A stretch of 64,000 nucleotides of DNA, from NCBI GenBank assembly GCA_029959085.1, contig JARWIR010000021.1, forward strand, positions 18,997,620-19,061,619, in the 5' to 3' direction. Both the position numbers and the translations under genes were made by a program. Under the pieces are notes generated by a model. That model searched no databases, had not been told where the DNA came from, and saw nothing but the letters and a program-made list of their open reading frames with translations. Below are positions 24,428-34,900 of this stretch, one piece after another; the stretch's first letter is position 1, and each line of letters opens with the position of its first letter. The DNA comes from Nemophila menziesii (lineage: Eukaryota > Streptophyta > Magnoliopsida > Boraginales > Hydrophyllaceae).

Positions 24428-25588
24428 CTAGCAATTTATAGGTAAATTAAAATACAGAATAAAAAATAACATAAAAAATACTAAATTATTACATCACCAA
24501 AAATAAAAAACATGAAAATAAACATTCCTATATATATTTTTAAATTGCATAATAGTCCTTATTTAATTTTTCTAAAGTTGCATAAAAATTCCTATATATT
24601 TTTTTAAATTGCATAAAAGTCCCTAAAGTGCATATTTAATTTTTCTTAAATAGCATAAAAATTCCTAAATATTTTTTAAAATTGCATAATAGTCCCTAAA
24701 ATCCATATTTAGTTTTTCTTAAATTTCATGAAAGTCCCTATGTAGTTTTAAATTGCATAAAAGTCCCAATTTATTTTTTCTAAAATTTCATGAAAGTCCT
24801 TATTCATTATTATAAAATTGCATAAAGGTCCTTATATATTTTTTTAAATTGCATAAAGGTCCCTATATATTTTTTAACACATAACAAAGATTAAAAATTT
24901 GCATAAAGGTCCCTATATATTTTGTAACACATAACAAAGATTAATCTAACATTTTCTAAAAAACATAACAAAGATTAAAAAAATTCCAAAAAATCATCCT
25001 ACTAAAATTTCAACCAAAAACCATGAATGACTTGTTTAAATTAACAAAAACCAAACCCTATTAACACTAATCAGTCTCGGAATTAAGAATCAAGCATCAA
25101 AAAAAGGAAAAAAATTTAAGTAGATTTCACAAATTAATTTTTTCACCCATTTAACATCAATTTTTGGTTTAAAAAATTCATACAACACTCTAATTACACC
25201 CTACTATTTTCGGAATTAAAAATAACATGTAATCATCAAATAAAAAAAAAAGACATGAAAATTAAAAATCAAAAATTGGTTGGAATACTAACCTTTTTGG
25301 ATGAAATTGGAGATGATTTGGTGTTGAATCCATACCATATTGATTCGGATTGAAACACAAACAAAAAAAAAATTAATTAGAAATGTAAAAATGGAGGAAA
25401 GAAGCTTAATATAAGGTTGAAAATGGAAGAGAATGAGATTTGGTGTTGGATTAGCTTACCTTTGATCAAGATATGGTGTTGGAATGGAATGGAATCGCCC
25501 CTTGGAGTGGTTGAATGAAGCTCTCGTTTTTCAAAAATTTTGTTTGAGGAATGAGAGTGAAGAATGAGCTCTCGGTTTAGATATAGGG
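24428..25588 (-). other. 5' leader and leader intron of the TNP1-like gene
   Basis: No protein-coding segment. A donor ATCAAAG/GTAAGC at 25460/25459 and the acceptor TTGCTAG ending at 24428 imply an intron of about 1.03 kb in the 5' untranslated region, possibly with another small exon near 25290 (AAAAAG/GTTAGT). About 24510-24960 is a degenerate tandem repeat of roughly 38 bases built on TAAATTGCATAAAAGTCCCTA, and the same word recurs about ten times. Introns in leaders are common in plant transposon genes. Confidence 0.6.
25577..25588 (-). promoter_or_regulatory. putative TATA box of the TNP1-like gene
   Basis: On the minus strand, CCTATATCTAAAC followed by a leader ending at a good splice donor at 25460 makes this the most likely core promoter. 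It lies directly downstream, in the gene's direction, of the internal motif cluster at 25597-25890. No transcript evidence is available. Confidence 0.45.
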
Positions 25589-25596
25589 TTTTCTTT

Positions 25597-25890
25597 CTAG
25601 CGACTACTTTGCGTAGTCGCTAGAATCAAGAATGTAGTCGCTAGATTGGTGGTTACTTACACGTGTCTTGATATTGACCACGTCAACGAGTCTTTAGCGA
25701 CTACAATGTAGTCGCTAGATTGTAAAGTAAAACGCGTGTACATTGAGTGGGCGGGAAAACTGACCGCCATGGTTTTGGGGAATTTATTTCGTTGTCTAGC
25801 GACTACAATGTAGTCGCTAGTGCTCTAGAATCATTAGCGACTAGTTCATGTACATGAACTAGTCGCTATAAGTAAAATGTAGTCGCTAGA
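25597..25890. repeat. internal cluster of subterminal-type motifs
   Basis: About ten TAGCGACTACA/TGTAGTCGCTA motifs lie here, far from either end of the element, mostly as inverted pairs with a 1-3-base spacer (for example around 25695-25717 and 25798-25820). They include a perfect 34-bp palindrome at 25835-25868 centred on ATGTACAT. The cluster sits immediately upstream of the TNP1-like promoter. Either it is an operator through which the element's own protein controls the gene, or it is the fossil end of a related element. Confidence 0.8.
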
Positions 25891-25980
25891 ATTTATTTAT
25901 TTTTTTTTTTCCAAAAAAAACCACTAAACACTATACAATTATCCAATATTTTAATTCAATACCAAATAATCATTTAAATT
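25891..25980. other. spacer between motif cluster and 20-bp array
   Basis: AT-rich spacer with no motif recognised. Confidence 0.4.
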
Positions 25981-27023
25981 AAAGTTGAGTGTTTGGAGTC
26001 AAAGTTGAGTGTTTGGAGTCAAAGTTGAGTGTTTGTGGTCAAAGTTGAGTGTTTGTGGTCAAAGTTAAGTGTTTGTGGTCAAAGTTAAGTTTTTAGAGTC
26101 AAAGTTAAGTGTTTAGAGTCAAAGTTGAGTGTTTAGAGTCAAAGTTAAGTGTTTGTGGTCAAAGTTAAGTGTTTAGAGTCAAAGTTGAGTGTTTGTGGTC
26201 AAAGTTAAGTGTTTGTGGTCAAAGTTAAGTGTTTGTGGTCAAAGTTAAGTGTTTGTGGTCAAAGTTAAGTGTTTGTGGTCAAAGTTGAGTGTTTGTGGTC
26301 AAAGTTAAGTGTTTGTGGTCAAAGTTAAGTGTTTGTGGTCAAAGTTGAGTGTTTGTGGTCAAAGTTAAGTGTTTGTGGTCAAAGTTAAGTGTTTGTGGTC
26401 AAAGTTAAGTGTTTAGAGTCAAAGTTGAGTGTTTAGAGTCAAAGTTAAGTGTTTGTGGTCAAAGTTAAGTGTTTAGAGTCAAAGTTGAGTGTTTTTGGTC
26501 AAAGTTAAGTGTTTGTGGTCAAAGTTAAGTGTTTGTGGTCAAAGTTAAGTGTTTAGAGTCAAAGTTGAGTGTTTGTGGTCAAAGTTAAGTGTTTAGAGTC
26601 AAAGTTAAGTGTTTGTGGTCAAAGTTGAGTGTTTGGAGTCAAAGTTGAGTGTTTGTGGTCAAAGTTGAGTGTTTGTGGTCAAAGTTAAGTGTTTGTGGTC
26701 AAAGTTAAGTGTTTGTGGTCAAAGTTAAGTGTTTAGAGTCAAAGTTGAGTGTTTGTGGTCAAAGTTAAGTGTTTGTGGTCAAAGTTAAGTGTTTAGAGTC
26801 AAAGTTGAGTGTTTAGAGTCAAAGTTGAGTGTTTGTGGTCAAAGTTAAGTGTTTAGAGTCAAAGTTAAGTGTTTGTGGTCAAAGTTAAGTGTTTGTGGTC
26901 AAAGTTAAGTGTTTGTGGTCAAAGTTAAGTGTTTGTGGTCAAAGTTAAGTGTTTGTGGTCAAAGTTAAGTGTTTGTGGTCAAAGTTGAGTGTTTGTGGTC
27001 AAAGTTAAGTGTTTGTGGTCAAA
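25981..27023. repeat. 52-copy 20-bp satellite-like array
   Basis: Fifty-two units of AAAGTTRAGTGTTTGTGGTC follow one another with no insertion or deletion. Variation is limited to A/G at position 7 and to the last six bases (GTGGTC, AGAGTC, GGAGTC), with rare single changes at units 6 and 26. The order of variants over the six units from 26101 recurs from 26401, so blocks of 15 units (300 bp) were duplicated by unequal exchange. Read on the minus strand, each unit junction gives CTTTGACC or CTTTGACT, a W-box core. The array fills the gap between the end of the tnp2 gene and the upstream region of the TNP1-like gene. Confidence 0.95.
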
Positions 27024-27090
27024 TCACCCAAATATAAAAAGTTTAATTAATGAAAATGTTTTAATACAAATAAACCCAAAAAAAAAACTC

Positions 27091-30000
27091 CTACTCAGAA
27101 TCATATCCACTAACAACTATAGGTTCGCCATCACTATCAACCTCAATGGGTTCTTCCTCATCACCGTACTCATCCAAAGTGTCATCTTCAATTTCCTCGT
27201 TTTCATCAACAATCGTATCAAAATTCAAAGCAACAAAAAAATGAGCAGGGTCAATCTCGATCTCCTCAGTGGATGCCAAGTTCACCGGATCGGAAATCGT
27301 CTCGGTATTCACTAAAGGGATATCGACACTCGTATCCCCACCAGTGGGCATTGACTCTGCACCCCATAACTCAGGACTCCATCCATGTCTATCATTAAGT
27401 TCCCATACTACTTTCCAACCTTTTTGTGATTTCCTTAAACTAATCTCGTCTATGTAAAAAACTTTTTTTGCTTGAGTAGCTAAGATGTATGGCTCTGATT
27501 GCCAAAAAAAATTAGACGTGTTGACAAGGGTTACCCCATGCTTTTTCCTCGGTTTACTCGTGTCATACCAATTACACTCGAACAGCACAACAGAACAGTC
27601 ATCGTCATATGTGATCTCTACAACCTTGACCAATTCACCGTAAAACGGTACTTCATTGTAGATGGCGGATACCCCGTAATCTTGTGTCACCCTTGTTTCA
27701 CCCTTTCCTTTAGTGACCCATTTAACACCATTCACAACACATGAATCGTACTTATAAACTGCACCATGAGACTTACTAGCCAATGAAATCATCTCACTTG
27801 TAGCGAATGCATCACCTTCTTTTTCCATTTCATAAACCTACAAGGATAAACAGTTATAACAATGTTTCCTAAAATGGAATATTAATTTTGTATTTGAATG
27901 GATCTATACCTTATGCAGAAACCAGTCTCGGAAATTTTGCCGGTGTTTCCTATCTTTTTCGTCTCGGGAACCCGATAACGTGGCTTTGTGTTCTCTGCAC
28001 ATTTGACGATCAACAATGAATTAACATTTATTAAATAAATTAAATAAACATTCAATAAATAAATTGAAACCTTACGTCATCAATTGTTGGATTTCATCGC
28101 AATTAAGTAGGATATACCAGTCGATTTGCTCCTTCTCGTTGTAATGCAAATTACCATACTCTTTTTTACCTATAGGAATACATTGGCTCTTAAATACGGA
28201 CAAATCTTTAGGTTGAGCTTCGATATCGGTATATCTACCCGGATCATTAAACTTTGTTTTTTCTTCTTTAAGGTAACGCGATATGAATGTCAAAGTCTCC
28301 TCTACAACGTATCCCTCGGCGATTGAACCCTCTGGCCTAGCCGGGTTTCGTATGTACTCCTTTAATTTCTTTAGATACCGCTCAAACGGGTACATCCAAC
28401 GCATCTGAACCGGTCCCCCTAACAAAGCCTCGTCGTATAAATGAATGACCAAGTGGATCATTATATCGAAAAACGCGGGAGGTAAAATCATCTCCAGTCT
28501 ACACATAACTTCAACCCGTTTCTTCTTCTCCTTTTCTAACTTTTTCCGACTCAGATTTTTATTACACACAACTCTAAAAACATTGGCTAGACCGATAATC
28601 GCGTCACTAATCGCTTTGTCTTCGAAAAGCCCTGGGAGACTAGCCACGAATAGGTACTGCATCATCACGTGACAGTCGTGAGATTTCATTCCTATAATCT
28701 TGCCTAAGTCGCTTTGAACGTTATTTCTCAAACTCGATGTGAATCCATCGGGAAACTTCTGTGCCTTCAACCAATCAAGAAATACTTTCCTTTTTTCGGT
28801 GGTTAACGTATAATTAGCTCGAGGCATTACATTCTTACCATTTTTCTCTTGCAACCACAAATCTGGCCTGATCTTCATTTCCTTGAGATCAATTCTCGCT
28901 TTCACGTTGTCTTTGTTAAGTTTTCCATCAAGACCTATTACTGTGCCAAGAAGAGCATCACACACGTTTTTCTCGCAATGCATAACATCAATGTTATGTT
29001 TCAACAGGTTTTCGGACCAATAAGGTAAACGATAGAAAATACTCTTTTTCTTCCAATTGAATCGCCGATTAACATCTGGCTTCACGATCTTTCTCCCAAA
29101 GTCCTTGTGTTTCCCGGGAAGCAGAATGGGAAGGCCATCTAACTGTGTCTGAATATCGGCAGGTTTATATTTCTTCGGTGGGCGCCTATCAGTGGCTTCC
29201 TTGTACAAAACTTTTTCGTCTCTAAAAGGATGTTTGATAGGTAACCAACGTCTGTGGTCGAAGTAAGCAACCCCTTTCTTCACGCTCAATGACGGAGTAG
29301 AATCCATGCATTCTGGACAAGCTTTGTAACCTTGACCCGACCATCCCGAGGTGTATGTCCTAGCGGGAAAATCGTTAGTCGTAGACAACAAACAAACCTT
29401 CATAGTAAACTCTTCCTTCTTGTGGGCATCATAAGTAATAATCCCTTTACCCCACAACTCGTCCAAATCATCTATAACAGGACGAAGAAAGACGTCCATG
29501 TCCTTGCCGGGTGAACGGGGTCCCGGAATCAACAAACAAAGCTGGAATGTCGTCTCCTTCATACACTCCCACGGTGGTAAGTTGTAGACGGTCAGTATAA
29601 CCGGCCACATGCTGTACGAGTTGTTTTGCATAGAGAATGGGCAAAAGCCATCGATACCCAAACCCAAGAAGACGTTCCGAGGTTCACTAGCAAACTCGGG
29701 ATTTAACTGAACAAATCTCTTCCAACTGTCTCCGTCAACTGGATGACGCAACAAATCTGGATCTGTATTCTTCCCTGTTTGGTGCCAGATCATATTTTCG
29801 GCAGTGTGCCTCGAAGCATAAAGTCGCTGCAGCCTAGGGGCAATCGGGAAATATCTGAGTTTCTTATGCGCTACTTTCAGACCCTTCTTCGGGTCCCATC
29901 TGGATTCATTACATACTGGACACTTTTCAAGGGAGGCATTCTCCTTGTAATACAAAGCACAATCGTTCACGCAAACATCGATGGTATCGTAACCCATACC

Positions 30001-30607
30001 TAAATTTTTTAACTTCTTGTTGCACGCCTCGTATGAATCGGGCAACGTATGAGGTTTGGGAAACACACGGCATAAAAGCTGAAGCAACTCGGTGAAAGAC
30101 GTGTTAGACCACTTGTTCTTCACCTTCACGTGCAGTAGCTTCGCAATGTAATTTAACGAACTCATGACATCACAACCAGGGTATAACTCGGTCTCTAAAT
30201 CGGAAAACATCTTTTCGAATTTGTCACGAGCTGTACTGTTAGAGTCTGTCATCTCGGTGTCACCAGAATTACCACCAACCTCGTAATTAGGGTCTCAAAT
30301 CATCGTATACATCAAACATTTCATTTTCTTCATATCGAGTCTCTGGAATATCCTCGGGCTCACCATGCTTTGTCCAAATATCATACGTCTCCAGAAACCC
30401 ATGCAGTAACAGATGTGACCTAACTTTGTCAACCGGATACCTACGATAATTCGAACACTGATTACACGGACAATAAATTGTTTCTTCACCAGGATGTTTA
30501 TTTTTTTCAGCAAAAGCAAGGAATGGTTCTATCCCCTTAATGAATTCACGCGAAACTTTATGAGCCGTACCAATCCAACTCTTATCAATACCCGAAGCCA
30601 TAGTCAA
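27091..30607 (-). CDS. CACTA transposase, tnp2 (TNPD-like)
   Basis: Exon 1 runs 30607-28076, exon 2 27994-27910 and exon 3 27837-27091, with GT-AG introns of 81 and 72 bp. The N-terminus (30607-30290) is the transposase-associated domain with IYCPCNQCSNYRRY and VRSHLLLHGF. Next comes the tnp2 domain with NDCALYYKE, CPVCNESRW, TYTSGWSGQGYKACPECM and DVMHCEKNVCDALLGTVIGL. DUF4218 follows with SHDCHVMMQYL, LPPAFFDIMIHLVIHLYDEA and PFERYLKKLKEYIRN. Exon 2 carries HRQNFRDWF, and exon 3 is a DUF4216 domain with VFYIDEISLRKSQKGWKVVW and an acidic end. One extra base near 30285-30290 shifts the frame after DVYDDLRP; an in-frame restart ATG follows at 30252. The protein would catalyse excision and reinsertion in the nucleus. 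As it stands full-length translation is blocked. Confidence 0.9.
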
Positions 30608-30653
30608 CTATTACAATATGAAAGAATACAACATAAATAAAATGAAAGAAAAA

Positions 30654-30895
30654 AATTATTACATCACCAACTAAATACATTAAAATAAAACGAGAAAAAA
30701 TTATTACATCACCGATTACATAAATGAATAAAAAAAAATTATTACATCACCGATTAAATAAATAAATATAAAATGAAAAAAATTATTACATCACCGATTA
30801 AATAAATAAATATAGAATTAAAAGCACACAAAATATCACATCACCAAATAAATGCATAAATATAACATTAAAAGCATACAAAATATAGCAACATA
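30654..30895. repeat. ~45-bp tandem repeat, five copies
   Basis: Five imperfect copies of a unit starting AAATTATTACATCACCGATT and continuing with an ATAAATA-rich part lie just upstream of the tnp2 start. The last copies read AAATATCACATCACC and are diverged. They are probably leader or leader-intron sequence. Confidence 0.75.
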
Positions 30896-31055
30896 CAATA
30901 ACATATCATACAAATATATATATATATACTTAATATAATTATTTATAATTCACATGAAATTAATAAATGATTATAGATATATACATAATGATATTATATA
31001 TTTAGCATTAACTATAGAATTGTAATCAAATAAGGAAAGGATGAAAAAGACACAT

Positions 31056-31510
31056 ACTTTTGGGCAAATTCGGAAGGGAAAATTGATAATTGAGGCGGTC
31101 CCACGTTGATGTTTGACCCGGGAAAGCTTGTCCACGTGCTGAAATACCTAATAAGTGATAATATTTACCATTTATTATACAATTGCATGAAAGTATAAGA
31201 AATTTGAAAGAGTTTTATGGAACAAAAAATACCTACTTTTGGGCAAATTTGGAATGAAAAATTGATGATTGAGGCGGCCCCACGTTGATGTTTGACCCGG
31301 GAAAGCTTGCCCACGTGTTGAAATACCTAATAAGTGATACTATTTAACATTTACTACACAATTGAATGAAAGTAAAAGATATATTGAAAGAGTTTTATGG
31401 AACAAAAAATACCTACTTTTGGGCAAGTTTGGAAATAAAACTTGATAATTGAGGCGGTCCCACTTGATGATTGAACCGGGAAAGCTTTTCCAAGTGTTGA
31501 AATAATTTTT
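31056..31510. repeat. 179-bp tandem repeat in the tnp2 upstream region
   Basis: Two full units begin ACTTTTGGGCAAATT at 31056 and 31235, and a third truncated unit begins at 31415 (spacing 179 and 180). Units one and two hold GTTTGACCCGGGAAAGCTTG followed by CCACGTG, a TTGACC W-box core and a G-box core. Unit three has lost both motifs (TTGAACC, CCAAGTG). They sit about 450-900 bp upstream of the tnp2 start codon, a position suited to promoter elements. Confidence 0.8.
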
Positions 31511-31623
31511 AATGATGAATTGTGGAAAAAAGTTGGGAGAGATTTGAGAGAAAGAAAGAGAAATTATAAAATAATGGTGTATTGGGTAAAGCAATTCGCA
31601 AGTCACTGTTGGAAAACACGCTA

Positions 31624-31955
31624 CACTACTCGCGACTACACGTGTAGTCGGCAAATAGTCAACAGTAGTCGTTAGAAATTACTACTAACGACTACATAAT
31701 GTAGTCGTTAAAGATGTAGACTCTAGCGACTACACGTTGGCAGTGGGAAAATAATTAAAAAATACTAAAACCCATTAACGACTACTTACTAATTATTAAC
31801 GACTACAACCTGTAGTCGAAAAAAGCAAAAATTATTAACGACTACTTGGTAGTCGCGAAACATACCATGTAGTCGTTAGAGATTTGTAGTCGAGAATGCT
31901 TCCATCTTTAGCGACTACATCCTGTAGTCGCAAGAAATTTAGTCGCTAGAGACTT
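31624..31955. repeat. right subterminal repeat cluster
   Basis: About fifteen copies and variants of GCGACTACA and TGTAGTCGC are spread in both orientations up to 14 bp from the right TIR. The cluster begins with CACTACTCGCGACTACACG, which looks like a second element end but lacks a matching target duplication. It mirrors the left cluster. Confidence 0.85.
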
Positions 31956-31972
31956 GTGCGGGAGTAGTGTAT
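31939..31972 (-). repeat. right TIR with TAT target duplication
   Basis: Reading the minus strand from 31969: CACTACTCCCGCACAAG, then TCTCTAGCGACTAAAT. TAT follows outside at 31970-31972, matching the left flank. Confidence 0.93.
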
Positions 31973-34900
31973 ATTAGTAATTCGGTCCACAAACACCATT
32001 GTCTTTAAAAACTATTAAGTCCTAATGACCTACATAATAAAACCACCTATTACATATGGTAAAAACTAGACAAACTATTAAAACATTTGGATAAAATAAA
32101 GGGCCAAAGCATTGGTCATATCTGCTATTACATAGACTCTCAATCAGTACGCTTGAGGTCTTCTTTTTAAAGATTCTACTTTGTAATTTAATGGATGTAA
32201 GAGATACAATTTTCCGCAGAACATGATCTTCATTCAACATAGAGCCACCATGATTTCTTACATTTCTCTCATTCCATATCCAATATATAAGATGTGACTA
32301 ACTCTTCATTAGGGCATCAAAGGATGATGTCAAAAAAAACATTCAAGTCTGTTGGAGAGTTGTTAATGATGCACTTCCCCAGAATCTTGAGGAGTATTCA
32401 GTTCGAGCAGGAGCAGTTTATAAACAAGTGATCAATGTCCTCAGAGAAGCTCATACCGAAGAGGCACATTGGGTTAATAAGTAGTCCCCATTCAAGCATT
32501 CTTAACTTCGTAGACAATCTATTCTGAGCAGCTAACCACGAGATAAAAGAGCATCTTGGGATACAAAATTTTGTCCAAACTACTTTACTCCAATTAACAC
32601 AGTCTTTATCTGCATCAATTTTCATGAGTGTCTTCTTGAGGGAGAAGCCTTTATTTTCACTTTCACTCCAGTATTTCAAGTCATTATTAGGAATTAGATG
32701 AAAATTCTCAAGTCGTGAAAGAATCTTCCAAAAACATGGAGGCAATCTCCATCTATCTCTCCTAACACAAGAACTCTCAGTTCTGTTACAGTTAATGTTT
32801 TGTCTATCTAGTTTAATTTGTAGAATATACTGTATACTGGTTTTCTCAATCCATGTCTCCCTCATTATGAATGTATTTTTTCCATCTTGTACTTTATTGT
32901 GAATGAATTCCCAAGAAATTTTTCTAATTTTGAGAAACTAGTTCCAAATACATATATGATATTATTTAGCATCTAACCCCCATATGCACTTTATCTTTGA
33001 TAATGTATTAATGAACCCACTTGCTCCATAAATTATGTTCTTATGAATACATCCTCCAAAAGGTGAAAAGTAGACACACCTTATCTATGTCTTTGATATT
33101 TGGAATCCCTAGTCCTCCAAACTCTTTACTTGAACAAACATTACTCCAAGAAACATTTGCACCTTAAGCTCCATCTAAATTCCCTTTACATAAAAAACTA
33201 GCCATCTTTTGATTGATCTTGTATATGACATGTATTGGTAACAAGAAGATGCTAGAATAATCGATCAAAAATAAAATGCGGAATAAATAAATATATCAAA
33301 AAAAAGAGTAATGATACCTCCCGTCATTGATGTCTTTAGAAACTTTTTCTTATGTTTTGTTCTTCCAAACTCTCAAACATTCAACTATAGATGGTGTATA
33401 TTTTTTTTCTGTGAATGAATTGAGTTTAGGGACCAAAATACTCATTTATATAGCCAAGTTCTCATCAAATTATTTAATGGCAATGAAGTAGGTGTTACAA
33501 CCTTTCATTTGCAAATGGTTAATTGAAAAGTGTGACAACTTTTTATTTGCATTAGATTAATGAAAAAAATCATTAAGATAAATCAGTGGATGACTTAATG
33601 TTGGATCATGAAAAGACAAAAGTGATTAATTTATTTTATCCATCAATTTAAAATAAAGACTAATAAAATAAAATAAAAACTTATATTAATAAAATAAAAA
33701 TATGACTTATATTCTCCCACTTGATCCAAACATTATACTTGATATTTTATCTTAATAATAAATATATGAATCATGACGATAAGTCCTCCAATTAAGAGAG
33801 AGTAGTATCTTCCATGTATCACAATATAATTTTTTTTATTTGTATGTTGTAACTATACTCAATGAATAAACCGTATGTTTATTCTTGGTCCTAACTAAAT
33901 GATTTTTTCAAATAAAAATAAGGTGCACAATGTATATGAGAAAATATCACAATAGATAATAATTATATTAATGATAGTGTCTTACAAATAAACACTACAT
34001 GATTGGACCAAGCCCCATACTCACTACATGATCCTTGAACTTCATTGGTGGCATGCCATTAGTCAATGGATCAGCGATCATTAAATCATTACTAATGTGT
34101 TCAATGACCACCTTTTTATATATAACACATTCCCTTATGGCTAAATATTTAATATCGATGTGCTTACTTCGACTTCTATTTTTATTGTTTTTAGCCATAA
34201 AAACAACTGATGAATTATCGCAAAATATTCTTAATGGTCTAGAGATAGAATCTATAATTCTAAGTCTAGATACAAAACCCTTAAACCATACACCTTATGA
34301 AGTAGACTCGAAAAAAGAGACGAACTCAGCTTCCATAATAGAAGTTGTAGTCAGAGTCTGCTTGACACTCCTCCATGACACAGCTCCACCGGCCATCATA
34401 AAGATATATCCTGATGTTGACTTGAAAACATACTTTGTTATGTGCATAATAATTACCCCATTTTATCATATCTTACCATAAAAATTTTCTCTCATCCTCA
34501 TCATTACTCGCATAAATTATTCTCATGTAAACTATGTTTTCACTTTCTGTAATCCGCATCTCAACAAATAAAACTTGAGAAGTCTCATGTAATAACTTTA
34601 TATCCACATAATTCTGATCCCATAAAAGCCAAGCCCTACAAGACTTGTCTTTATTTTAGTTATGCAACATCTCAAGGTGAGAGAAATGTGCATTGATTTT
34701 TGCTAAATACTTATCAAACTTGACTTTTGTTTCAAAAAGTCTAATAACTCTAACTTTATTACTAATTAAAAAATCCTTAACATCAAATTGACTAAGCAGT
34801 TTATTTAATCCACATACATTCCATGATGCAATATTCATACGTTTGGGGGGCGAGTTACTCCCTACCCGTCATTATCATTGATATTCTGAAGCACATCTTG

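Larger units (their letters stand above)
21982..31969 (-). mobile_element. complete CACTA (En/Spm) DNA transposon, 9,988 bp
   Basis: The element starts with CACTACACCGCGTCAAG and ends so that its reverse complement starts CACTACTCCCGCACAAG. Both ends are flanked by TAT (21979-21981 and 31970-31972), the 3-bp duplication typical of CACTA elements. Inside are subterminal clusters of TAGCGACTACA and its complement, a tnp2-type transposase gene and a Transposase_24/TNP1-like gene, both on the minus strand, plus several tandem repeat arrays. This is the architecture of an autonomous cut-and-paste element: tnp2 (TNPD-like) is the catalytic transposase and the second protein, TNPA-like, is thought to bind subterminal repeats. 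One frameshift in tnp2 argues against present autonomy. The clean ends and open frames suggest a recent insertion. Confidence 0.95.

Noticed and set aside
25981..27023. CRISPR-like array
   Set aside because: Units are contiguous 20-mers without spacers, in a plant CACTA element.
31624..31969. CACTACTCGCGACTACACG at 31624 as the start of a 346-bp nested CACTA mini-element
   Set aside because: The base triplet before 31624 is CTA while TAT follows 31969, so there is no target duplication, and TAT matches the outer element exactly.
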